From: Ferruginibacter sp.
GTDB lineage: Bacteria > Bacteroidota > Bacteroidia > Chitinophagales > Chitinophagaceae
DNA: 64,000 bases
Direction: 5' to 3'
Assembly: GCA_013141435.1 (NCBI GenBank)
Contig: JABFQZ010000003.1
Coordinates: 148,000 to 211,999, forward strand
How positions within the stretch are numbered: the stretch's first letter is position 1; each line of letters opens with the position of its first letter. The notes under the pieces are model-generated. The model searched no databases. It was given only the letters and a program-made list of their open reading frames with translations, and was not told the DNA's origin. The position numbers and the translations under genes are program-made. This document shows positions 27,936 through 35,317 of the stretch, in pieces.

Positions 27936-29156
27936 TTATTTTTCTACAAAATTCAAATCTTTGCCAAATGTTTCTTCGGTAAAATATGCTGCTGCTATAC
28001 TTATTATCATTACAATAATACCTACAAAAATAGCGGCGTTGGTGTAGCTAGTTATTTTTTGAAATCCATTAAAAAGCAATAGCATTAGCGGTAAAGCCCC
28101 ACGTACCATATTAGGTACAGTAGTAGCAGCTGTAGCTCTTAGGTTTGTGCCAAACTGCTCAGCAGCCATAGTTACAAAAATAGCCCAAAAACCTGTACCA
28201 AAGCCAAGTGCAGCGCATATTAAGTACATTGTATTAGCACTACCACCTGCCTGCATAAAGTATAATGCTATAGAAACAACTGTTATAAAATAGAAAATAT
28301 ACAATGCTTTTTTTCGGCTTTTTAGCCAATGGCTTACAAAACCAATAAGCACATCAGCAATTGCTATTGCAGAGTATGCAAATAAAGTAGCTTTTTTTGG
28401 CAATACTTTTTCGGTAACACCAAATTGCTCCCCAAAATTATTTGAAAAAGCTACCAATATACCAATTACATACCATGTAGGTAACCCTATTAAAATGGCC
28501 AAAATATATTTTTTTAAACGTTGTTTGTTTCTAAAAAACATAAAAAAATTACCTCTTGTTATATTGCTTTCTTTAAGTTTACTAAACATGTTACTTTCAA
28601 AAACAGTAATTCTTAATAGTAACAAGCAAAACCCCAAGCCACCACCAATAAAATAACAAGTACGCCAATGAAAATGAAGCGAAATAAAATAAGCCAACAC
28701 AGCACCTGTAAGCCCAATGCCAGCAACTAAAGAAGTGCTTAATCCTCTTTTTTCTTTGTTTACCAATTCGCTTACTAATGTAATGCCTGCGCCCAATTCG
28801 CCAGCTAATCCTATGCCTGCAAAAAAACGAACCATTGCATATTGGTTTGGTGTTTGTACAAATCCATTTACAATATTGGCAATACTGTATAAAATAATAG
28901 AGCCAAAAAGTACGCTTAGTCTTCCTTTTTTATCGCCCATTATGCCCCAAATAATACCGCCAATAAGCAACCCTATCATTTGAATACTAATAATAAATTC
29001 TCCTTCGGATTTTACTTGTGCTGCATTTAAACCTAAGCTAGTAAGGCTTTCTACTCTTACAATTTGAAATAATAGTAAATCATAAATATCTACAAAATAA
29101 CCTAGCGCAGCTACCATTACTGCAATATTGAAAATAGAAGTTGAAGATTTTTGCAT
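27936..29156 (-). CDS. MFS transporter (metabolite:H+ symporter-like)
   Basis: This 406-residue polytopic protein shows MFS motifs: GGIIWGIMGDKKGRLSVLFGSI (about 67-88) between helices 2 and 3, and AGIGLAGELGAGITLVSELVNKEKRGLSTSLVAGIG (about 113-148), with a similar segment in the second half. It has about twelve helices. Substrate is unknown; relatives include sugar, carboxylate and drug transporters. It starts 6 bases after the DedA gene and leads into the GT9/DUF4254 genes with a gap of about 70 bases, so it may supply or export something related to envelope assembly. Confidence 0.85.
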   Translation of the reverse strand: MQKSSTSIFNIAVMVAALGYFVDIYDLLLFQIVRVESLTSLGLNAAQVKSEGEFIISIQMIGLLIGGIIWGIMGDKKGRLSVLFGSIILYSIANIVNGFVQTPNQYAMVRFFAGIGLAGELGAGITLVSELVNKEKRGLSTSLVAGIGLTGAVLAYFISLHFHWRTCYFIGGGLGFCLLLLRITVFESNMFSKLKESNITRGNFFMFFRNKQRLKKYILAILIGLPTWYVIGILVAFSNNFGEQFGVTEKVLPKKATLFAYSAIAIADVLIGFVSHWLKSRKKALYIFYFITVVSIALYFMQAGGSANTMYLICAALGFGTGFWAIFVTMAAEQFGTNLRATAATTVPNMVRGALPLMLLLFNGFQKITSYTNAAIFVGIIVMIISIAAAYFTEETFGKDLNFVEK

Positions 29157-29162
29157 TTTGTA

Positions 29163-30098
29163 TTAGCTATTTTTTTTACCAAACAAAAATTTAAAAAATA
29201 GTGGAGCTGTGGATACAAATATTATTCCAATTACAATAATTTCTAGGTGTTCTCTTAAATCGAAATGAAAAGTGCTAAGAAAAAACTGTTGCAAATAATG
29301 TCCTGCAAAAAGCATGGTAAAAACCCAGGCTACGCAGCCTATTACATTATACAAAGCAAATTTCTTTTTATCCATTCCTACAATGCCCGCCACAATGGGC
29401 GCAAAAGTACGTACTATGGGCAAAAACCTTGCCATTACAATAGCTCCGCCACCATGTTTTTCGTAAAAATCTTTTGCCTGAAAAAGATATTTTTTTCTAA
29501 AGAAAAAGCTGTCTTTTCTTTCAAAAAGAAATTGACCACTTTTGCCACCAAACCAATAACCTACATAATTGCCCAATATACCAGCAGTAGATATGATGAT
29601 TCCTAATATTATTAAATTTATGAAAGAGCCAGTACCATTTATTTTTAACCCACTTTGTACCAAATCGTTGCTATATATGCCTGTTACAAAAAGTAACGAA
29701 TCGCCTGGCAAAAAGAAACCTGCAAATAAACCAGTTTCGGCAAAAATTACGAATACAATAAACCATATACCACCAAATATTATATAAAACATTGGAGTTA
29801 ATAAATCGGTCCAAGTAAATTTTTTATGCAAAAAAATGATATTTTCATTTTCTATATTAGCCTTAGAATAAAATTTTGGATTATAATCTTTACCCTCTAC
29901 CATAAAAGAATCGCTAGGACTTAGCAATAATTTTAGACTATCTTTTGAAGATATTTTATACTCAATATCTTTAAATTTTACAGTTATATTTTTGGCATCG
30001 GCTTTATATTGGTTTTTAAATTTTATAACGGTACTATCTTGACTTTTTGCCGATAGAATACTTATAAATGCGATAACAACTAAAATTATTTTTCTCAT
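29163..30098 (-). CDS. DedA-family membrane protein with an extra N-terminal exported domain
   Basis: This 311-residue protein contains the DedA core from about residue 105: FAETGLFAGFFLPGDSLLFVTGI, GNYVGYWFGGKSG and MARFLPIVRTFAPIVAGIVGMDKKKFALYNVIGCVAW. DedA proteins are needed for envelope homeostasis, and some flip lipid carriers such as undecaprenyl phosphate. Ordinary DedA proteins are about 200 residues. Here an N-terminal signal peptide (about 1-19, ending SAKSQ) and an extra domain of about 85 residues come first, probably on the periplasmic side. The downstream MFS and LPS-sugar transferase genes support an envelope-lipid or glycan role. Confidence 0.88.
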   Translation of the reverse strand: MRKIILVVIAFISILSAKSQDSTVIKFKNQYKADAKNITVKFKDIEYKISSKDSLKLLLSPSDSFMVEGKDYNPKFYSKANIENENIIFLHKKFTWTDLLTPMFYIIFGGIWFIVFVIFAETGLFAGFFLPGDSLLFVTGIYSNDLVQSGLKINGTGSFINLIILGIIISTAGILGNYVGYWFGGKSGQFLFERKDSFFFRKKYLFQAKDFYEKHGGGAIVMARFLPIVRTFAPIVAGIVGMDKKKFALYNVIGCVAWVFTMLFAGHYLQQFFLSTFHFDLREHLEIIVIGIIFVSTAPLFFKFLFGKKNS

Positions 30099-30148
30099 GT
30101 AATGCTTTGATGATTTTCTCTTTTTTTTAAAGATTATTTATTCTAATT

Positions 30149-30478
30149 TTATTTGGAGTAATGGTTTTTAAATTTACCTGTAATTGTAAGTATATTTTCG
30201 TTTTCCAAAAAAGAAAATAGTTTTGAAACAATTTCTTCCTCATCGGTCGGGTTATATCTTAGTAATACAAAACCTGTCATAGGTATTTTTAAAAAAAATG
30301 CTAAATCACAAAAATCTTTGTCTCTTGTCAATATTATTTTAGCAGGATAAAGTGAAAGTTCAGCTATTGTTAAATCAGTAATACCTCTATTTAATTCCTT
30401 TACTGATTAAACATTAATATTATTTTCCCTTAATCTCTTTATGAGAATTTCTCTAATATTTTCATCATCAATAATCAT
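30149..30478 (-). pseudogene. DUF5615 PIN-like toxin gene, interrupted by an internal stop
   Basis: Reading from ATG at 30478, the frame gives MIIDDENIREILIKRLREN, then a TAA at codon 24, then SVKELNRGITDLTIAELSL and ILTRDKDFCDLAFFLKIPMTGFVLL. This is the full length and order of a DUF5615 PIN-like protein, including the early acidic DDEN and the TRDKDF motif. Only one in-frame stop separates the two halves. The first codons overlap the stop of the upstream DUF433 remnant (ATGA), as in intact toxin-antitoxin pairs. A short ORF from TTG 30331 covers only the C-terminal part and is probably not an independent gene. Confidence 0.75.
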
Positions 30479-30666
30479 GATACTAGTTCTATTACTTCTT
30501 CATGCTTCATTATTGCTCTTGCATAATCAAGACAAGCACATATATCATCAGCATTTATATGCGGATATCCTTCTAATATTCAGTCCACAGTTGCACCTTT
30601 TATGCATGGTTTACCCATCATTACGTCTTTATTTCTAGTAATATGCCCTTTGTGTATTGGTTTCAT
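30475..30666 (-). pseudogene. DUF433 antitoxin gene, internally deleted and interrupted
   Basis: Frame from ATG at 30666 reads MKPIHKGHITRNKDVMMGKP and CIKGATV, then a TGA, then ILEGYPHINADDICACLDYA up to ELVS and a stop at 30475. In DUF433 proteins about 14-18 residues normally lie between KGxR(I/V)xV and the I-L-E-x-Y-P segment. They are missing here, so the gene has both a deletion and a nonsense codon. DUF433 proteins pair with DUF5615 toxins, and the overlapping downstream remnant is one. Confidence 0.75.
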
Positions 30667-30698
30667 AAACATTTATTTAAGCACTCAAATTTACTATT

Positions 30699-32288
30699 TT
30701 ATTCTGCATCTTTTAACTCTCCTTCCATTTTGCTTACAACAGCAGTAGCAATACTATTGCCAATTACATTTGTTGCACTACGTCCCATATCTAAAAGTGG
30801 GTCTATACCCAAAAGTAATGCAAGCCCTGCTTCCGGAATGTTAAATGTAGCCAAAGTGCCTGCAATAACAACTAATGATGCCCTTGGTACACCTGCAATA
30901 CCTTTGCTAGTTAGCATTAACACTAAAAGCATACTTATTTGTGTAGCAATATCTAAATGTATGCCATAGCTTTGAGCAATAAATAACGAAGCAAAAGTCA
31001 TGTACATCATACTACCATCAAGGTTAAATGAGTAACCTAAAGGCAATACAAAGCTTACAATTTTATCTTTACAACCAAAACGCTCCAACTCTAGCATAGT
31101 TTTTGGAAAAGCGGCTTCGCTACTAGATGTACTAAAAGCAATAAGCGCAGGTTCTTTTACTCTTTTTATAAGATTAAAAACTCGTTTGCCAATAAATAAA
31201 AACCCTGCAAAAATTAGCACAAGCCATAGTAAGCCCAATCCAAAATAAAATTCGCCAATAAATATAGAATATGTTTTTAAAATACCCATACCTTGTTTGG
31301 CTATAATAGCAGCCATAGCTCCAAAAACTGCTATTGGGGCAAAGTTCATTACATACGCTGTTATTTTTAAAATTATATGCGCCATTGCATCTAGTGCTCT
31401 TACTACTGGTGCTGCAATATCGCCAAGGGCTGCAGCAGCTACGCCAAAGAAAAGTGCAAAAACTACTATTTGTAAAATTTCGTTTTTTGCCATAGCATCT
31501 ACTACACTTGCAGGAAAAACATGGTAGAAAAAATCTTTTACAGTAAGTGCTGCTTTATCTATACCAGAAGATGTGCCAGCATCGGGCAATGGTAAGTGCA
31601 TTGCATGCCCAGGTTGAAAAATATTTACCAAAATTAAACCAAGCAACAAACTTATTAATGATGCACTTATAAACCAAAGTAATGTTTTACCGCCAATACG
31701 CCCTACGGCACTAATATCACCTAATTTAGCTACTCCAACTACCAGTGTTGTAAAAACTAATGGGGCTACAATCATTTTTATTAGTCGAAGAAAAATATCG
31801 GCCATAATGGTAAACCAATCTAGTTTTTTATCTCGGGCTTTGGTTATTTCGGATTTTTTTGAGTTTATTAAATTACTTTGTTTTGCTAAAAATGTATAAT
31901 CAGCGTTAACTGTATCTAGCAAATTAGATATAAGTATATCAATATGTTTTAAAGAATCTGACAACAATAATGAGTTAATTGCACCTTCATTTGTAGTATT
32001 TGAAACAACATTATCTGATACTAAAATTAGTTTATCATTGTTTTTTTTTGCTTTTTCGATATTTGTTTTTAAAATTTTTAGGCGGTTAAATTCATTGGTA
32101 TCCGAAGGTGTTTCAAATTTTTTCATTTTTAAATGCAAACTAGCTTGCTGCAATTCGGCATTGGCAATACTTCTATTTTCGCTACCTACATAATAAGTAT
32201 TTAATAAAAAACCAACTATAATACCCAATACCAACCCAATACCTATATATAAAGTAAGTTTACTACGTTTTTGTGGGTGTACATGCAT
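30699..32288 (-). CDS. Dicarboxylate/amino acid:cation symporter (DAACS) with an enlarged periplasmic loop
   Basis: This 529-residue protein is a glutamate/aspartate or C4-dicarboxylate importer of the inner membrane. Typical segments are DIFLRLIKMIVAPLVFTTLVVGVAKLGD (about 164-191), AFSTSSSEAAFPKTM (serine-rich re-entrant loop), PLGYSFNLDGSMMYMTFASLFIAQ and SKGIAGVPRASLVV. It is about 110 residues longer than usual: residues about 32-150, between the first and second membrane helices, form a charged, largely helical segment. The transport core appears intact. It is divergent from an amino acid permease gene at 32426. Confidence 0.9.
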   Translation of the reverse strand: MHVHPQKRSKLTLYIGIGLVLGIIVGFLLNTYYVGSENRSIANAELQQASLHLKMKKFETPSDTNEFNRLKILKTNIEKAKKNNDKLILVSDNVVSNTTNEGAINSLLLSDSLKHIDILISNLLDTVNADYTFLAKQSNLINSKKSEITKARDKKLDWFTIMADIFLRLIKMIVAPLVFTTLVVGVAKLGDISAVGRIGGKTLLWFISASLISLLLGLILVNIFQPGHAMHLPLPDAGTSSGIDKAALTVKDFFYHVFPASVVDAMAKNEILQIVVFALFFGVAAAALGDIAAPVVRALDAMAHIILKITAYVMNFAPIAVFGAMAAIIAKQGMGILKTYSIFIGEFYFGLGLLWLVLIFAGFLFIGKRVFNLIKRVKEPALIAFSTSSSEAAFPKTMLELERFGCKDKIVSFVLPLGYSFNLDGSMMYMTFASLFIAQSYGIHLDIATQISMLLVLMLTSKGIAGVPRASLVVIAGTLATFNIPEAGLALLLGIDPLLDMGRSATNVIGNSIATAVVSKMEGELKDAE

Positions 32289-32425
32289 AAAATATATTTA
32301 AGATTTGCAATATAGTATTTAATACTTGTTGAAAAAAACAAGCCTCAAATTTTGGATAGAATTACATTTATTAAAATTATTTGCTTAATTTCCCAAAATC
32401 ATTATCAACCAAACTAAAAAATTAT

Positions 32426-33910
32426 ATGAGTTTATTTGTAAAAAAACCAATGAGTGTATTATTAGCCGAAGCTAATGATAACGAAAAAGGATTGAAGAAA
32501 ACACTAAGTGCTGGCTCATTGGTAGCACTTGGTATTGGAGCTATAATTGGAGCCGGTTTATTTGTACGTACAGCTGCTGCAGCTGCACAAAGTGCTGGTC
32601 CATCTGTAACTATCGGATTTATTGTTGCTGCAATTGGTTGTGCGCTTGCAGGGTTATGTTATGCAGAACTTTCATCCTCTATTCCAATTTCGGGTAGTGC
32701 TTATACATACACTTATGCAACAATGGGTGAACTTATGGCTTGGATAATAGGCTGGGATTTGGTGCTAGAATATGCTGTAGGTGCTGCTACAGTAGGTATA
32801 GCTTGGAGCGAATATTTGAATAATTTATTGGTAAATGTACTACATTGGAAAGCAATTGCTTATGAATGGTGTCATTCTCCTTTTCAACATTCAATACCAG
32901 ATGCTGCTGGAGTTGTACATAGTGGTATTTTAAATTTACCTGCATTTTTTATTGTTTCATTATTAAGTTTACTACTAATAAAAGGTACACAAGAGTCCGC
33001 ATTTGTTAATAGTATTATAGTAATTACAAAAGTTGCTATTGTTATAATGATTATTGTTTTAGGCTGGGGATTTGTAAACTCTGCAAACCTTACTCCTTAT
33101 ATACCAGATCCAGCAGTTTACACCGACCATGCTGGTGTGAGTCATAGTTTTGGAGGAATAATGGGAATTTTGGGTGCAGCAGGAACAGTATTTTTTGCTT
33201 TTATTGGATTCGATGCAGTAAGTACTGCAGCACAAGAAACCAAAAACCCAAAAGTAGCAATGCCAATAGGGATTTTAGGTTCGTTGGCAGTTTGTACTAT
33301 TTTGTATATATTATTTGCTCATGTACTTACTGGCATAGCCCCAGTAGAATTTTTTAGAAATGAAGGTGGAGAAGCATCGGTAGTAGCAGCAATAAATAAA
33401 TTTATGCCTGGATACGGTTGGTTGGCAAATTTGGTAACAGTAGCAATACTTGCAGGGTTTTCATCAGTTATTTTAGTAATGTTACTTGGGCAAAGCCGTG
33501 TATTTTTTAGTATGAGTAACGATGGCTTGCTGCCAAAAGCTTTTAGCGACGTACACCCTAAATATAAAACTCCGTATAAAGCCAATTTATTTATATTAAT
33601 AATTGTAGGATTGTTTGCAGCCCTAATACCTGGTGATGTTGTAGGAGATATGACTAGTATTGGAACTTTGTTTGCATTTATGCTTGTTTGTATTGCTGTA
33701 ATTATTCTTCGCAAAACAGATCCAGATTTGCCTAGACAATTTAAAACACCTTTTGTACCATTAGTGCCAATTTTAGGTGTTTTGGTTTGCGGTGCAATGA
33801 TATATGGTTTGGGTTGGACTAACTGGCTTCGCCTTATTGTTTGGTTAGCAATTGGTTTCGTAATTTATTTCGGTTATAGTAGAAAAAATAGTAAATTAAA
33901 TAATAAATAG
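32426..33910 (+). CDS. APC-family amino acid permease (cationic amino acid transporter type)
   Basis: This 494-residue protein has the APC N-terminal signature LVALGIGAIIGAGLFVRTAAAAAQSAGPSV (about 34-63), a consensus region GLCYAELSSSIPISGSAYTYTYATMGELMAWIIGWDL and FFAFIGFDAVSTAAQETKNPKVAMPIGI (about 255-282). About 12-14 membrane helices are predicted. I chose ATG 32426 over the upstream TTG 32381, because the extra 15 residues do not look like family sequence. Substrate is an amino acid, possibly cationic; this cannot be resolved here. Confidence 0.9.
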   Translation: MSLFVKKPMSVLLAEANDNEKGLKKTLSAGSLVALGIGAIIGAGLFVRTAAAAAQSAGPSVTIGFIVAAIGCALAGLCYAELSSSIPISGSAYTYTYATMGELMAWIIGWDLVLEYAVGAATVGIAWSEYLNNLLVNVLHWKAIAYEWCHSPFQHSIPDAAGVVHSGILNLPAFFIVSLLSLLLIKGTQESAFVNSIIVITKVAIVIMIIVLGWGFVNSANLTPYIPDPAVYTDHAGVSHSFGGIMGILGAAGTVFFAFIGFDAVSTAAQETKNPKVAMPIGILGSLAVCTILYILFAHVLTGIAPVEFFRNEGGEASVVAAINKFMPGYGWLANLVTVAILAGFSSVILVMLLGQSRVFFSMSNDGLLPKAFSDVHPKYKTPYKANLFILIIVGLFAALIPGDVVGDMTSIGTLFAFMLVCIAVIILRKTDPDLPRQFKTPFVPLVPILGVLVCGAMIYGLGWTNWLRLIVWLAIGFVIYFGYSRKNSKLNNK

Positions 33911-33937
33911 CCTAACTTTTTTCATGTTTTAGTTTAC

Positions 33938-33970
33938 AAAATGCCTCAAAGAAATTTGGGGCATTTTTGT
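33938..33970 (+). terminator. Terminator after the amino acid permease gene
   Basis: Stem AAAATGCCTC (33938-33947) pairs with GGGGCATTTT (33958-33967), with one G-T pair and a T-run. It is 28 bases after the stop codon. Confidence 0.8.
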
Positions 33971-34506
33971 TGTTATAACATTATGGAAATTATATTGGTC
34001 CACTATAATCGCTGTGTACTTAGTTATCGCTGCTTCGCTTTGTGAAATATTTAATCACATTGGTATTAGATATTAATTTAGCTTAAAAAAATATTTGTAC
34101 ACGTATATATAACCAACAAAAGGTAGTAACATTTACAAAATAATAATGATTTTATACTATAAATACAGTATTTACTGCATTTCAATAATAGGGCATTTTT
34201 GCTCTTGTGTGTTTTGTTTTAACAAAATATCTTTGCCAAAGAAAAAAATATTTTACAAAACAGATAATAAAAAGAATAAATTTTCGTTTTATTATTAATA
34301 ACAAAATAGCAATACCTGAAAAGCCAAAAACCAATTTCCTGCTTATGCTGTAAAAAGCGATGATAGCAAAAAACTAAAGAGTCTAAACCTATAAAAAATT
34401 GTAAAAACAAAGAGCTCAATTCTAGAAAATATTTAGCTGACACAAAAACTCAAGCTTTAAAATCTTCTTGAAAAACCAATTTGAGTGTTTGTTTTGGTTA
34501 AAATGT
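33971..34506. other. Intergenic region of about 540 bases with a dispersed repeat
   Basis: Between two terminators (after the permease and after the methyltransferase) there is no convincing gene. A 74-codon minus-strand ORF at 34219-34443 is AT-rich, hydrophobic and unlike any family I recognise. The region holds one copy of a repeat also present at 58024-58064. No RNA gene was recognised. Confidence 0.5.
34000..34066 (+). repeat. Dispersed intergenic repeat, copy A
   Basis: The 26 bases at 34041-34066 are identical to the reverse complement of 58024-58049. The flanking block at 34000-34017 (CCACTATAATCGCTGTGT) matches the rest of that copy with two differences. Copy A has about 23 extra bases between the two blocks. 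The core contains TGTGA and TCACA half sites around a 9-base centre. Confidence 0.65.
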
Positions 34507-34540
34507 AAAAACTTTTGCAATTCTTTGCAAAAGTTTTTTT
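34507..34540 (-). terminator. Terminator after the SpoU-type methyltransferase gene
   Basis: Inverted repeat AAACTTTTGC / GCAAAAGTTT with an 8-base loop and T-runs on either strand. It directly abuts the stop codon of the minus-strand gene. Confidence 0.75.
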
Positions 34541-35283
34541 TATGTAAGCTGATAAAGAATAATACCACTTGCTACTGCAGCATTTAAAGATTCGGCTGTA
34601 CCAATTTTTGCGATAGAAATTTTATGAGTAACCATATTCAAAACAGAAGTTGAAATACCTTTAGATTCGTTACCTATAATGATAAAACCTTCACTTATTT
34701 TTTGTGAATGTTTTATATCATTACCATCTAATACAGCTGCATAGCTTGCTATATTTTTGTTTTGCAATAATAAATTTGCAATATCGCCATACACTATATT
34801 TACCCTGCCCAAACTAGCCATAGTACTTTGTACAACTTTTGGGTTATAGCAATCAGCTGTAGCTGGGCTACAAAAAATAGTTTCTACTCCAAACCAATCG
34901 GCATTTCTTATTATTGTACCAAGGTTTCCTGGGTCTTGTATATCATCTAATACAAGCGTAAGTTTATTAGCGATATTGATATTATTAGAATCTATTTTTT
35001 TTTGTAAAACAACCAACAAATTATTAGCAACTTTTAAAGCCGTTATTTTTTCTAGCTCATACTCTTCTATTATATTAATTTTGGCAGCATATTTGTTAGT
35101 AATAGAACTATTCAAAATTGTATAACCATTTTTTGTACAGTAAATGGCATCACATTCAAAAATATTTGTTTCCAAAAACTCAGTTGCTACTTTTGGACCT
35201 TCGGCTATAAAAGCATTATGCTCATCTCTATATTTTTTTTGATGTAAACTTTGAATATATTTTACTGTAGATTTGCTTATCAT
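34540..35283 (-). CDS. TrmH/SpoU-family RNA 2'-O-methyltransferase
   Basis: This 247-residue protein has an N-terminal substrate-binding domain (YRDEHNAFIAEGPKVATEFL, about 18-37) and a SPOUT knot domain. The SPOUT domain shows the three motifs: VLDDIQDPGNLGTIIRNADWFG (about 114-135), FIIIGNESKGIS (about 196-207) and ISIAKIGTAESLNAAVASGIILYQL (near the C-terminus). It uses S-adenosylmethionine to 2'-O-methylate rRNA or tRNA. ATG 35283 is preferred over 35304, because the extra seven residues are hydrophobic and not family-like. Its start lies only 34 bases from the divergent tamL start. Confidence 0.92.
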   Translation of the reverse strand: MISKSTVKYIQSLHQKKYRDEHNAFIAEGPKVATEFLETNIFECDAIYCTKNGYTILNSSITNKYAAKINIIEEYELEKITALKVANNLLVVLQKKIDSNNINIANKLTLVLDDIQDPGNLGTIIRNADWFGVETIFCSPATADCYNPKVVQSTMASLGRVNIVYGDIANLLLQNKNIASYAAVLDGNDIKHSQKISEGFIIIGNESKGISTSVLNMVTHKISIAKIGTAESLNAAVASGIILYQLT

Positions 35284-35317
35284 AATTAAAAAAATTACAG
35301 GCATTGCCTTTTACAAA

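Noticed and set aside
30643..30969. 108-codon plus-strand ORF
   Set aside because: Antisense to the DUF433 remnant start and the dicarboxylate symporter end; shadow frame.
34041..34059. CRP-like palindrome TGTGA-N9-TCACA
   Set aside because: CRP sites have a 6-base spacer, and the sequence is part of a dispersed repeat; not called as a regulator site.
34219..34443. 74-codon minus-strand ORF in the 33.9-34.5 kb gap
   Set aside because: AT-rich, Phe/Tyr/Cys-heavy, no family resemblance, no start context or neighbours to support it.
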